A stretch of DNA of 64,000 nt from Escarpia spicata (taxonomy: Eukaryota > Annelida > Polychaeta > Sabellida > Siboglinidae). The stretch is from contig OZ023214.1 of the NCBI GenBank assembly GCA_963995525.1, positions 46,105,820-46,169,819 of the forward strand, in the 5' to 3' direction. Positions 1 through 11,584 of the stretch are shown in pieces (the stretch's first letter is position 1; each line of letters starts with the position of its first letter). The translations under genes were made by a program, and so were the position numbers. The notes beneath the pieces were generated by a model. It was not told where the DNA came from. It worked only from the letters and a program-made list of their open reading frames with translations, and did no database searches.

Positions 1-152
1 GACATCGGGTATGACTTTCCCCACCAGTAGTACACGGTACAGGAAGATTCTGTCCAGGCTCCCTCTGAATGTTATAAACCTCCCTACCTTCCCCTCCCCC
101 TTTCTACCTAACTCCAGTAAATCGCACCACTACATTTCTTCTCTTTTTCCTG

Positions 153-782
153 ATGCCAAAGATTAACCTCCCCAAATTACAAAATCTTCAACCTAATGAA
201 GGTGGTCATAACATAGAAAAAGAAGACGCTGTATTACCAAGAACATTGGGTTCCATTACCGGTAGAGGAGATTCGAAGCATCAGAAGGACTCGGATCATT
301 TTCTGAAGAAGTTGGACTATTTTAGACGCCATCACTGCCCTGAAATCAGCGTGGTACAGAGTGAAACCGGAAACACTTCTAAACTGCTACAAAAAACGGG
401 ATTCGTCGAATGTGTTGAACGTCAAGACGATGGCGACGACGAAGCAGCAGCTTCATTCAGAAACGTACAGGGGAAGCTCCGCGAGGTGTATCGAGATGCT
501 ATATGTACGATGGATGACTGTGATGGTGTGGACAACACAGCCGAAACTCTGGCTATTTTAAATAACGAGCAGATCATTGAAACCGTACAACATCCCGACG
601 CACACGGTTTACTGAGCGACAGTGAGGGCGATGAAATGTAGGTGTATGAAGATAACAAAACTCGGTGACACACATGCAGCGCTTTACGGACACTAAGACA
701 CTATGGTTTGACGCTCGGCAACAGTGAGATCGAAGAGTTAACCGAAAAGTGCGAGGCCATTTTCGTGAGACAGTCGCAATAA
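153..782 (+). CDS. Unrecognised protein, two exons with a 42-nt intron
   Basis: The sequence shows an open frame 153-637, then a GTAGGT donor at 638 and a CATGCAG acceptor ending at 679. Removing these 42 nt keeps the frame open to a TAA at 780-782, giving 195 residues. Without splicing the frame ends at once in TAG (639-641). The downstream exon adds a helical, charged C-terminus (LRHYGLTLGNSEIEELTEK). The protein is hydrophilic, with an acidic stretch near residues 90-97 and an SDSEGDE run at the splice junction. No signal peptide or membrane segment is visible. A pyrimidine tract ends at the AG at 160-161, so the visible ATG may be intronic and the true start may lie upstream of the window. 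An AATAAA overlaps the stop codon (778-783). I do not recognise the family. The short intron is inferred; a shorter unspliced protein is the alternative. Confidence 0.5.
638..679 (+). other. Predicted 42-nt mini-intron
   Basis: It begins GTAGGT and ends CATGCAG. Its excision joins AT to C and keeps the frame open for 34 more codons. It is very short for an animal intron. Confidence 0.45.
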
Positions 783-783
783 A
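778..783 (+). terminator. Candidate polyadenylation signal
   Basis: A canonical AATAAA overlaps the predicted stop codon of the first gene. A second AATAAA lies at 882-887 in AT-rich sequence and could be used instead. Confidence 0.4.
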
Positions 784-1035
784 GTGCCAAAATGAAACAC
801 AAAACTGTTATAATACTGCGTAACTATAATTTAGAAATATAAATTATATTAAAACTAATTAACAATCAGTTGTTATTATTAAATAAATTATTTAATTGAC
901 TGATTGAAATAAGGGACGAATGTTTTTATTTGTTGTACATATTTTTCTAGGTTAAATGCTTAACTTATTTGACTTTTAAAAGTTCTTTATATGACAAAGA
1001 GTCAATTGTTACAACGTGTTAAAAATATCTTGATC

Positions 1036-1071
<36 letters not shown>

Positions 1072-1678
1072 TCAGTGTTCTGCCTATGTCGAATTTGCAG
1101 GGCGTTACACCCTGCCGTTTTTCAGTGACGCCCTGGTACAAAAAAAAGCAAAATGAACGCCCTGCCTTTTTATACGACGCTCTGCTTTATTTGCATCGTA
1201 ACCTTACTCCTAGTTACAGATGGTTACACGATTGTGAATATTAAATTTTAAGAGTGTCAGCAAGTGCCCCGATCTATATTTGTGATGTAATACATATAGC
1301 ATTTTACACTGTTATCTTAAGTAAGAGGGGGAGGGATATCAATAATAATTCACAATATGTGCATGTAAAATCAAGATAAGTAATCTTTATTATAACAAGA
1401 TGGCTTTTTATTTCAGTTCCTTTTCATTTACACCCAGTGAAGGTACCGAGCCTTCAAAGTCATCTGAAAATGACATGTCACCTGCCTACATAATTACAGA
1501 TTTCATCTGGCAGTATATGCCGCACTGAACATATCTACACTGAACACATAGTGTCATATGAATATGACACGTACATTACTATGATTACTCATAGACCACA
1601 TGTTGAAGAACACATTATTTTATGGCACTGAAATATGAACAATGCTGCGTAGATCTTGCACCTTGACGTTGATTCATA
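784..1678. other. AT-rich intergenic stretch with a (TA)n run
   Basis: The stretch holds a dinucleotide TA run at about 1039-1067 and otherwise AT-rich sequence. A short motif built on CGCCCTG(C) recurs at 1098-1185. No coding region is seen. Confidence 0.6.
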
Positions 1679-2007
1679 AGACGTGGTGCACAGTAGCGCA
1701 TCAGTAAGAGCTTTGGACTCTCGACTGAGAGAACCTGGGTTCGGATCCTGTGCGGCAGTGTCGAACCTTGGACAAGTTCGTTTACTCTACATTGCTTCAG
1801 TTCACTCAGCTGTATGAATGAGTGACGGTGGTGAATATTTGTTTACGAGTAGTTTTTGTATTAATTGCTGCATGGCTGAATGCTTCCCAGAGAAGTCAAG
1901 ATGGTATTCGATTGAACAGGTCTACTAAGGAGTAAAGTGTAAAAGCGCTTTGAGCAGTCCAAAGGACTGGATACTGCACTATGTAAGAACTTACCTTTAC
2001 CTTTACT
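1679..2007 (+). mobile_element. tRNA-derived SINE
   Basis: The head carries A-box-like (TAGCGCATCAGTAAGAGC) and B-box-like (GGGTTCGGATCC) promoter motifs. The body includes CCCAGAGAAGTCAAGATGG. The 3' part has an L2-LINE-like tail (GCGCTTTGAGCAG) and ends in (TTACCT)n. Related copies lie at 7979, 31827 and 36011 on the plus strand, and a related head lies at 43935-44050 on the minus strand. Confidence 0.75.
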
Positions 2008-5000
2008 TTTTAATCCTTTGGGCCGAAGGTCCAACGAACGTATGCCATCACTCTGTGTGCGTCGTCCGCTTGGCAACCTTTTCTCTAATTTTGCATAGAC
2101 GTATCTTAGGGTACTGCCACTATGCACGAGAAATCTGTATTTCATTGAATCATTCAAACCCCCAGGGCCCCCCAAACTATTAATTTTCACGTTTTGTCTA
2201 TTTTTTTCAAAAACTTTTTTGGGTAAACATTTATTGTGGTAGTGCCACTATACACAAGAAATCTGTATTTGATGGAATCATTCTAAGGACTCCCTAGGGT
2301 CTCCAAGGACCCCAAAACTGGTCAAAATGTAACATTTTGCCTATTTTTTCAAACACTGTTCAGCAACTTTTTCTCTAATTTTGCATAGACATTTCATGTG
2401 GTAGTGCCACTGTACACAAGAAATCTGTATTTGATTGAATCATTCTAAGGGCTCCGAAGGTCCCCTAAAATGTTAAATTTGCTAACTAAATGGTCTACTG
2501 TAGCCGCAGATCTATCATGCTTCCAGTCCTTTTGTTCAACTAATCCCTTTTCCCACAACATCTGTCACACCTCACTGTGGCTGGCTGGTGAAAGTGTGAC
2601 TAATCTGTAATTGGTCACTGGCAGAGGCTTGGGTCACTGTGGCTGCTGGTGGAAAGTGTGACTAATCTGTAATTGGTCATTGGCAGAGGCTTGGGTCAAC
2701 AGACACAGCACCCTCTAGACCCCTGGACAGTTGTGCCTACATTCTAAGGGGTCATCCTGAAACAACCGCATGTCAACCATTAGAAGAGTTGACATAGTTC
2801 CGCTATACACAAGAAATCTGTATTTGATTGAATCATTCTAGTATCATCAGCATATAATAGAACATACATTTGCAAGAAAATGTCTACATCATCATCACTA
2901 AGGTTGTAAATTTCACCAGCTGCCATGTCAAGTCCCTTATAATTATGACTAACAGTGTTCAAACTCATTCAGGTAAATAGCAAATAACAAAGCAGACAAG
3001 TTTTCTCCTCGTGGTAACTCTACATCACATGATAAGAAGGCTAACACAGCCCCCCAAAATACAAAATGTTTACACTATCTAGTGATGTGGTTTTGAGAAG
3101 GGCCCTTGAGACTATCCCCTAACAGCAGATTTTGTGTATTGTACCAGAAACAGAACAATATTCCCCTTCCCAAACCATCTGTCACATGCGGAGTCTGTGT
3201 CTTGTATGGATATATATATTTTTATGCAGTTGTTTTATATAAGCAGAAAGTTAATTGAAATTAGTTATTCTTAGGCCACAGAAAAGTAATTCCCGGTTTC
3301 TCATCAATGCATGTATTTAAAAATATGTGCCACAACATTTTATTTTCTATTATAATTATTCCTCTAAATGCAAGACGTGGTGCAATAAGTGAACAGTAAA
3401 CATGTCAACATTTTACTTCCATCTTAATCCTTAATGATCTGTAACTATGAATCACCAAAATAACATTTGATTAATAATTACCTACAGGGTTGTTTGATTT
3501 ATGGCGGGCAGAAACTGTTTCTGCCCGGCAGAAACGGCAACAATAGGAAATACATGCCATTGATAGGCAAACGTGTTCTTTTTATAGAAAACGTCAGTTT
3601 CTTTCTGTACCTGTCTACGTATGATAACCATTTGTCCGCCCTGCTCACAATAAACATCACATGAATTATAAAAGGAAGATCACTGCCACTTAACTTGTGG
3701 ATTATTATAAACTGTTCTGCTACTGCTTGGTGGACAGTTAATTAATGGGTCAAGTTCAAATACATCAGCACGTTTTTCACACCTGCATGGTAGTTTAGGC
3801 TCAGTAGTGTGCTGGCAGCTACTAAACCTATAGGCTTGTGTGAAAAGGAGAGTTGGCAGAAGAACTAACTTCAAAGCACCATTGCATCCATTTAGCCAGG
3901 CAGCAGTTACACTGTCCCAGTGTCTGCTGCTATGTTTATATAATAATTATATAGGCTTAGTGATCCCAAAACACCAATCTGTTGGCACAGTGTCAGATAA
4001 TAGAACTAGGTTAAACATATTAACAATAACTATAATTGGTTCTGTGGGGCTGTTTTTTTGCAAAAACTGTTCAGTAACTTTTTCTCTAATTTTTCATAGA
4101 CATTTCATGTGGTAGTGCCTGCTATTGTTTGATAGACTCCTGTTAAACTGGACAGTTGCCTGTGGGTTTTAAACTGTGTCAGACAGTGAGTCTACCTTTT
4201 GCTCTCAAATAATTTGTCCTCTTAGTTTTACACATAAAGACATAATCTAGCATAACTTGATAAGTTTTTGTAGCAGCACACGTGTGCTTCCAGTGTATCA
4301 TTGCAACATAACATACACACTGTGTGCCACATTTGAATGCTATCACCATTCTTCAATTTCACTGAAATCACCGCATAATTTCCAGTAACCCTACCCCCTC
4401 CCGCTTTCTTTATACAGCCAGTCCATAATATGCACGTCCCATTGGCAGCCGGCACTGTCTTACATCTAATTCTGTGCTCATACTCTGTTATGAAGCTGTC
4501 ATCCATCGTGTCTGATGATATGTTGTCAAGGAGACAGAAAAGTCAAAAATCTAATTTGGGGTGAGACCACATTAGATTTCCCCATAGGTGGCCATTATAA
4601 CGTTCCCTTCATTTCCTGTAAATTTTACCCAACAGTTTTCTTTAAATTTCTACACCATATTTACCCTCTATTCATACACATGCTGTGCAAAATTCGTAAA
4701 ATTCTCATACCTCAATTTTCCATAAACCACTTTCAAACCTGATACCCCTTCATTTCTGCTAGAACCAGACAGTGATTTGCCTTAATGACATCATACAGCC
4801 AAATGACACCTGTGCCTATACGCAGAAAAGCACAATTTGACAACTGTCATAATTTGACAGCTCTGGTACCACGCTGCAGAAAAACATAATTTCTACTCAA
4901 TCAACACTATACAAGTAGTCTCAGAAATTCACACAACCTGCATAATGCCATTTCTATTGGGAACTCTCTCGGGTAATGGCGGACGAATCCTTAATGTGGT

Positions 5001-5762
5001 CTTACCCCAGACAGGCAGAGAAAAGAATGGACTATGACACTAGTCGTCTGCTGCCGGTAGCGATGTAACCAGACACCGCGTAGCTAGCCGACACGAGAAG
5101 AGGGCAGCCGAGGTCAACATACGCATAGATAAGGAAGGACTGTGACACAACATGTATATTACATTGTGGAGAATGAGAAACGTGGTAAGTAGGACATAAA
5201 TGAGTAATATTAGTATTAGTAAAAGCAGGTATATAATCGTTGAACACTTACGTGCACTGTCATCACGAGACTCCTGTTAAACTGGACAGTTGCCTGTAGG
5301 TTTTAAACTGTGTCAAACAGTGAGTCTACCTTTTGCTCTCAAATAATTTGTCCTCTTAGTTTTACACATAAAGACATAATCTAGCATAACTTGATAAGTT
5401 TTTGTAGCAGCACATGTGTGCTTCCAGTGTATCATTGCAACATAACATACACACTGTGTGCCACATTTGAATGCCATGCATGTAATATTTCCATGCAGTC
5501 CATTTGCATATATACTATAAAACTTCAATAGCCGTTTTCTTCATTTTCACTTTTTGACCCCTACCATGTTCAATGCTCCATAACTTCGCCAATTTTTGTA
5601 GCGGTCATAATTTTTGAAACCGTGTAAAGCACCCTACCCAACCTTTACAAGAATGTAAGAAAACAATGTTACAATGTTTCCGACTTATCACTCATTTGGT
5701 TAGGGATCACATATAGACGTATTAGTCCAAAGGACTTCAGGGCTACTTGACCCATTTTTTCT
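2008..5762. mobile_element. Large interspersed repeat, copy A (long form)
   Basis: It is collinear with 36605-39445 (copy B), and its left part also matches 55995-56330 (copy C). The left end starts near TCCTTTGGGCCGAAGGTCC and the right end near AGTCCAAAGGACTTCAGGG, so a short inverted AGTCCTTTGG motif sits at both ends. The left third is built of about 150-bp degenerate tandem monomers (TTTGCATAGACATTTCATGTGG core at 2083, 2220 and 2375), followed by two 70-bp units at 2570-2700. Copy A differs from B by a 206-bp direct repeat (4135-4340 and 5269-5474) flanking 928 bp absent from B. The superfamily is unknown; I infer a DNA-type or composite element. Confidence 0.65.
4228..4506 (-). pseudogene. 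Fragment resembling an HNH/His-Me endonuclease zinc-loop domain
   Basis: A 92-codon frame on the minus strand. Residues 1-55 lie in the 928-bp segment unique to copy A and contain CILWTGCIKKAGGGRV, which resembles the CWxWTG...GYGR zinc-binding loop at the start of His-Me finger (HNH) endonucleases, followed by a WH dipeptide where the family has HR. The rest of the frame runs into the 206-bp repeat and does not show a convincing HNH core, so the domain looks cut at the repeat junction. Upstream, the frame is open for only about 11 codons before a TGA. Identification is by motif recall and is tentative. Confidence 0.35.
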
Positions 5763-5869
5763 ATATCCTGATCTCCACTTTCAGAAACCCTGACACGCCA
5801 CTGAGTTCATTCTTATTCCCACGGCTTACACCGACCGCATTCGTGGGTTGACAGCAAGACTTCGCAGCC

Positions 5870-7183
5870 ATGTTCGGAAGAATTGCGTGTGCACTGGCTG
5901 TGTTGGTCGTCGCTTCGGTCCTTTGGCCTGGTCCAGTGAACTCACAGTGCACAACTAAACACTGTAGCATCGGGGAAGACCAAACAGATTTGTGGACGAT
6001 GGTCCTACGCCTCCAAGATTCCGTTGATAGGTTGCAGCAACATGTGGAGAAACAAGATGAGATAATACAATCTATGAAAGAAGAAATGAAAGGTATGTAT
6101 TATACTACTACTTAGAGTACAATCCCGAAGGTAAACATAAGGCTTCAGTGGACACACAAGAACTTGTGCGTGTTAAGGTAAAACAACACAAAACGGTCAT
6201 GATGAGAACAAAAACATGATTTGGTCATTGTTGTTAAAAATAGTGTGTTTGGACGAAGTTACATATACCTTAAGCTAATACTGATATCGTGTGTGTTGTG
6301 AGTACACACACAGAAGCTATCGGCTTTATACATGAACTCTTTCCACTCACCTTGTTTTCATTCTCCACTCCTCTCACAAATATTTCCCTTTCATTTTTGT
6401 GGAGAGCTTTCATTACGCACACACGCACGCACGAACATAAACATACACACGCGCGCACTAACACACTGTAGGTAAACCGATTACAGCAACAAAGATTATA
6501 ACATGAAGCATATAATTAATTATTGATTTATATTTACTTTAGTTTGAAAACGTCAGTGAATTGAGGCATTAATTTTGTAATTATGAGTAGCGAAACCCCC
6601 CACTAGGCACTTTAGGTACTTCAGATATTTCTGCGTTGCTTGTCTTTGACTATGAACTTCGGACATTTCAGGGCCGAAATGCGAGTCGACAAAGGCTACG
6701 CTCAGTGCAAACATTACCTTACCGAATTTCTGCACGAAGTCCTACCAATACGCTCTGAAGGGAGACTTCAATGGGGACGGCCATGTGGACGTTTTATGTC
6801 ACGATTCACAGTCGGGCAGGAAATGGATTTACTATGGATCTAGTGATGGATATGCCGGAATCGGTTGGGAGAAAAACATGGTATGGTGTAATCATCGAGG
6901 ATCCTCTGTTTACGTCGGAGACTTTAACGGGGATAACAGAACTGACATGCTCTGTCATGATGACATTGGCCGAGTGTGGATCGCTTACGCTGATACTGCT
7001 GGCCATTTTAGTGGCACCGGGTGGCATAAAACAATAAACTTCTGCACGTGCACAGGATGTGCGCTCTGCATAGTCGACGTTAACGAAGACAATAAATCTG
7101 ACATGTTATGCCGCGACTCTACAGTACGCCCGCAATGGTGGTTGGCCTTCGCTACGGTTAACGGCAACTTCGAAAACCCTTAG
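5870..7183 (+). CDS. Secreted coiled-coil plus FG-GAP/VCBS-like repeat protein, two exons
   Basis: Exon 1 is 5870-6092 (donor GGTATGT, phase 1) and exon 2 is 6672-7183 (acceptor CATTTCAG). The joined frame is exactly 735 nt, 244 residues. Residues 1-25 form a classic signal peptide (hydrophobic core ALAVLVVASVLW, likely cut after VNS). Residues about 35-74 are a heptad-like coiled coil. Exon 2 encodes a Cys-rich region and three tandem units of about 45 residues, each with an Asp-rich loop: DFNGDGHVD, DFNGDNRTD and DVNEDNKSD, each followed by (V/M)LC(H/R)D. These resemble the calcium-binding loops of FG-GAP/VCBS propeller repeats. Three repeats are too few for a full propeller, so oligomerisation through the coiled coil is plausible (inference). 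ATTAAA follows the stop within about 10 nt. No function beyond an extracellular, probably Ca-binding protein can be assigned. Confidence 0.75.
6093..6671 (+). other. Intron of the FG-GAP-like gene
   Basis: A GT...AG intron of 579 nt in phase 1. It contains an (AC)n-rich tract at about 6415-6470. Confidence 0.7.
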
Positions 7184-7186
7184 CCG

Positions 7187-7193
7187 TTATTAA
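7187..7193 (+). terminator. Candidate polyadenylation signal
   Basis: An ATTAAA hexamer lies a few bases after the TAG of the FG-GAP-like gene. It is the commonest variant of AATAAA and fits a very short 3' UTR. Confidence 0.35.
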
Positions 7194-7199
7194 AGTGTG

Positions 7200-7978
7200 C
7201 CGTGCAACGTAACTCGCACCAGATGACAAGCCGACAACTAAGCCGATGAAAGGTCCGAAAATGTGTCGTTTTGTTGCTTTGCTAATTTAGTAACGCTTTC
7301 TAAGTTTATGATATATTTAGATACTTTTGGTGGTAGACGCCCTTAGTTCACTCCTGCGATAAAATATTTAAACTGTGCATAATTTTGTTTAGCCAGCCGA
7401 AGTGGCTACACGGATCCACTGTTTGAGTAGTTTTGGAGGACCAATGCTGCAAGCCACCAGTCAAGGGTGCATTTAAGCGGCTCTTTACCGTTATGACGCA
7501 CCTTTCAATTGTGCGCGAAAAGCTTTAGTAAGTTGTAGCCAGTTTGTGTACTAACATAATTTGTCTCAGGGCAGAGGTGTACCAATTTTACTACCAAATA
7601 TGAAAGTCAATAATAAATGTATACACATTTTTGTATCAAATTTGGTGGCATCAAACCAATTAAAACGCTAAGTCCTCTACCAAAAAGTAGTAGTGAGTAC
7701 TGAAAGAACTAATAGCACACACTTACTGTCACAATAGCATTTGTACATGTTGCACCACTGTCATAATGATATTTTAAAAATGCTATGACATTTGGTCTGT
7801 GTCCACCGTACGGCTGGATGATCGTCAATGCAAGATGAACATTTGTGTGCACGTTTCTGAATACATAATGAAGAAGATTGCCTCCTTTGTGCTTGGTCCC
7901 ACGGCATCAACCCAACGTACACTCACCAAAGACAAGACAAAATTCGCCAGACATTATCGGACTCTCTCGGACTCTGTG
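7200..7978. other. Intergenic stretch without recognised gene
   Basis: Nothing recognisable is seen beyond short low-scoring frames. The next SINE begins at about 7979. Confidence 0.5.
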
Positions 7979-8265
7979 TAGTGCCGTGGTGCGGTTGCTA
8001 GAGCTTCTCAACCGACAGAACCCGGGTTCGAATCCTGGGCGGTGATGTCGAACCTTGGGCAAGTTCGTTCACTATACGTTGCTCCAGTTCAATCAGCTGT
8101 AAGAATGAGTACCTGACTATAGACACTGGTGGATATTTGTGTAAGAGTAGTTTTCTCACATTAATTACAGCGTGACTGGATGCTTCCCAGAGAATTGAGA
8201 TGGTGTTCGATTGAACATGTCTGCCAGGGAGTAAAGGGTAAGGCGTTTCGATCTGTACGAGATAA
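7979..8265 (+). mobile_element. tRNA-derived SINE, 3'-truncated
   Basis: Same family as 1679-2007. It has a perfect B box (GGGTTCGAATCC) at about 8023 and the body motif CCCAGAGAATTGAGATGG. The 3' tail is shorter than in the other copies. Confidence 0.7.
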
Positions 8266-8299
8266 GACAGCCTCCCTTTGTGATTGATTAATTTCAAAG

Positions 8300-9240
8300 A
8301 AAATATACATCCTTGCTGTAACTGAGACCTGGCTTAGACCACATGATCCGACTTTCTAGTATCACAGCAGTTCAAAGTTAAATGACATTTCCACCCTGAA
8401 TACTCTCGCTTTGAGACCATCTGTGCTGAAATTTCAGATTCTTCTCTCTCCGCATACTTTGTATCTATCGTCCTCCAGGACACCCGGCAAATTTCTTTGA
8501 ATACTTTCAGGATCTGTTGGAAAATCTGGTATTCATTCAGAATTTTACATTCTTGGTGGTTTTAATCTCTATTTGGATATAACTTCTACAACTACGTTTG
8601 ATGATATTCTGGCATCATTTGATTTGAAACAGTATGTTACCTTTTCGACACATATACATGACCATTGGCTTGACCTCTTAATAACCCATTCAACTTGTAG
8701 TAATATCCAAACACCTACTTTTTCAGATGGGTTATCAGACCACCATACTGTCATTGTTAACGTTTCTATAACCCCATTAGAGGCAAAAGACTATTTGTGT
8801 TACAGAGCCATTCACAGGATTGACATTACAGCTTTAATCGCTGACATCCTTAAATCTGACCTCATCACATATCCAAAAGAACATCTATCTGACTTATATA
8901 AACAGTACTGTCAAGTACTAAATGCATTACTTAACAAACATGCACCTATAAAATCAAAACATGTGTCAGAAAGGCCACCGGCTCCATGGATGACTTCCGA
9001 AATTATACTATCTAAAAGGCGTCGTCGTTATTTAGAGCGTATGTAGCCAAAATCACGCTTTTACACACGCCTTTAGCCAGGTCGCGCTATTCTAAGCAAT
9101 GTCACCTCTGTAACAGACAAATGGCCAAAGCTAAATCAGATTATTATATAAATATGGTCATAAATAAGTATGATAATTCGCGTCAGTTATGGAACTGCAT
9201 CAATAAAATTCTACATAGACGGCCTGCTCCATCGCTAGAT
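8300..9240 (+). pseudogene. LINE (CR1/L2-like) endonuclease-domain fragment
   Basis: The start encodes ILAVTETWLRPHDPT, the N-terminal APE-endonuclease TETWL motif, followed by a stop and frame breaks. An open stretch at 8573-9046 carries LDLLITHS and LSDHHTVIVNV, the C-terminal endonuclease motifs (SDH), and then the linker to reverse transcriptase (PPAPWMTSEI). A further piece at 9121-9240 continues the linker. The reverse transcriptase is absent: near 9240 the sequence switches to an antisense Gypsy fragment. It is broken by frameshifts and non-functional. Confidence 0.7.
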
Positions 9241-10470
9241 GATCAAGTATCAAGTAAGTCTTGTGATTTGCTGAGCAAGCGTTTAGTGTCAGGCCAACTC
9301 TGAGCATTCCGTGCTCCTTGGCGGTCTTCCTTCCCAAAGAGCGGCATGGTCGCTTCTGACCACTAACAGTCGTGCGGCATCGACATCTTCAGCTCCTTGA
9401 ACTGACATGCCCATCACCTCCAATGGCTCTGAGAGGCGTAAGCGTAAACTTGACTACTACAGCTGTTCAACTTCAAATCTGACATCTTGCGGAATACGGC
9501 TTCTGGGATTATGTCGCAGCTAGAACCAGAGTCTATAATCATGTGTACACACGTCCCCTGGATGTTAACTGGCAATGAAGGCGCACTTTGACTCACATAG
9601 AACAAGTAGAACGTATCACGTCCCTCTACTTTATTGTGTCGTTCGTCAATGGCTCCGACTTTTTCTTCCCCACGTCCATGTGATCTCCACCTGCTTCTGC
9701 GACTACATTGGGGCCCGCCAGCATTGGTGGCGCCGCCCTGTTGACGCTTTGTGTGACAACAAACTGGAAAATGTCCGATTTTCCCACATTTCTCACATGT
9801 GTGCTTTTTTGACCTCCTACAGTCTTTTCCCGTGTGTTCAATACCGTCACATTTCCAGCATTTTCCATGGAATTTGCTGTTGGGAGAGTTAGTGGTGAAG
9901 CTACCCGACTGTCCGGTGCTTCCTCCCAGGCACCAGTGGGCGCCAAAAGGAAAGCCTCCAGCTCGTCAAAAATATTCACGACTTGCTGAAGTTTGGCAAG
10001 GGTTAAATCTTCCTGTCGATAGACTTTCATCTTCAACACCGTGCTACAGGACCTGATCTGGGTGTCTTGTTCATCTCCATACTCACAATATTCAACCTTT
10101 TTCTTCAGTCTGACAATGAAATTGTTTATAGTCTCACCTTCTTCCGGTGCAGTAGCCAGGAGGTTTTGTCGATCTTTTGGCACAGTTTGTTCAGTAATTC
10201 TCCAGTGCATGTAGACATTTGTCATAGCCATTAGCTACGTTCCCAGTATCACGCTTTGAAACAGCTTCTGCAGCTGCTGTCCCCCATATGGATAAGTAGC
10301 GCCCACTTCTGTGTATTATCTGTCACACCAGATGCGATGACATACATTTCGAAGAAAGACTTCCAGTTTTTCCATTTATTCGTCAATCCAAAAATATCAG
10401 TTGTGTTAATTTCGAACACGGGCATACCCGCCAGTCCACTTAATACTGCTGCCATACTAAATCAAATTCA
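9241..10470 (-). pseudogene. Ty3/Gypsy-type retrotransposon gag-protease fragment
   Basis: On the minus strand, 10455-10249 encodes a gag start (a NKWKNWKSFFEMYVIASGV core). After a frameshift, gag continues at 10231-9626 (VRLKKKVEYCEYGDEQDTQI). Frame 9605-9414 carries an aspartic protease motif (MIIDSGSSCDIIP; catalytic DSG). After a further +1 shift near 9440 the frame reads PLEVMGMSVQG, and then, after another shift, LGRKTAKEHGMLRVG, the usual protease-to-RT linker. Reverse transcriptase, integrase and LTRs are not visible. At least three frame breaks make it a dead fragment. Its left end abuts the LINE fragment. Confidence 0.75.
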
Positions 10471-11580
10471 CCAACAGCAATGATTCCCCTCGCCGTCTGT
10501 AGCTATACGTACGTCTGCTTTGAACGTCAGTTCAACATGTCATCGATGTATATGTGTGCTTAATACCTTTTAGTACATGTTCATACCAGTTTATCCCATC
10601 CTCGTCGCCAAATGTGGTGTTCCGTGGGATTAAAATACGCAAGAACGACAAGCAACAACTTTTAGTTAACACGTATTCGCCGGCACAATACAATAATAAC
10701 CCAGCTCCATATACACGGAAAAGTCAGCACGTTAAACGGTTAGCCGGAAACGGGAATACACTACAATACTGTTTTCATGGTTCCGACAAAACGGCACGAT
10801 GGACGGACAGACCGTTTTAGACCAAATTACAGCAACACAAGTAATTCTGCGAGCTCCCACACATTGCGTAGGATATCTGCCAGGGGTAGTGTAGTCAACT
10901 AACTACCACCACTGGCTTGCGATAATGGTGCCCGGTTATTTACTCAGATCCTCGGACAGCTTCTCAAATAGCCCCACAATGTTGTCATCGAACCATTAAT
11001 GGCTACGACAGTCTCCACTCGGGTATTCCAAGGCCTCCAGCGGTTTTTGTCCTCCGGTTTAACAATGCTGGGCCCCATCTGCCATTACTTGATCGAATCG
11101 CACAACTGAATGTACAAAAAGATACCGTTTCAAATGTCCCAGAACATGTCACAAGAAGTCGTTTCTGACAGGCAGACTGAACAGCAGCCAAGTGCGACTG
11201 CACTCCCTGCCCCCGGGTCACCACGCCACCCGTCTTCCCAATATCCAACCTAACAAGACTGTTGAGACTCACGACCTATGTCAAATTTCTGATTTCGGAA
11301 GTTGGCAGGAATGCAGTACTAACCCTGACACTGTGACAATTGTCAATACGTTGTTGATAATTTTTTCGTTTTGCATATTTAATGTATTCCGCCATTGAGG
11401 AGCGACTTGTCACAACGCTGCCGCTTGCTTTTACGTAATATAATTCCATAAAAAAATCGATCCTTTTAACATTTGTTTCAAGTATTCTACACAAGCCCTG
11501 TCCATAAATATCCAATTGAAATTAAAAGACAGGTGGACAATGATTAGACGTTACGCCAATACATACTTAAAGAAACCCTA
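10471..11580. other. Intergenic stretch without recognised gene
   Basis: Only short frames without family resemblance are seen. Upstream gag leader or LTR sequence of the Gypsy fragment may extend into it, but no LTR was found. Confidence 0.4.
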
Positions 11581-11584
11581 TTAA

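Noticed and set aside
1690..1760. tRNA gene
   Set aside because: A and B boxes are present but the cloverleaf is degraded and the sequence continues into a SINE body; the same holds at 7979, 36011 and 43980.
3680..3874. Independent small gene on the minus strand
   Set aside because: The frame is part of repeat copy A and recurs in copy B, so it belongs to the repeat.
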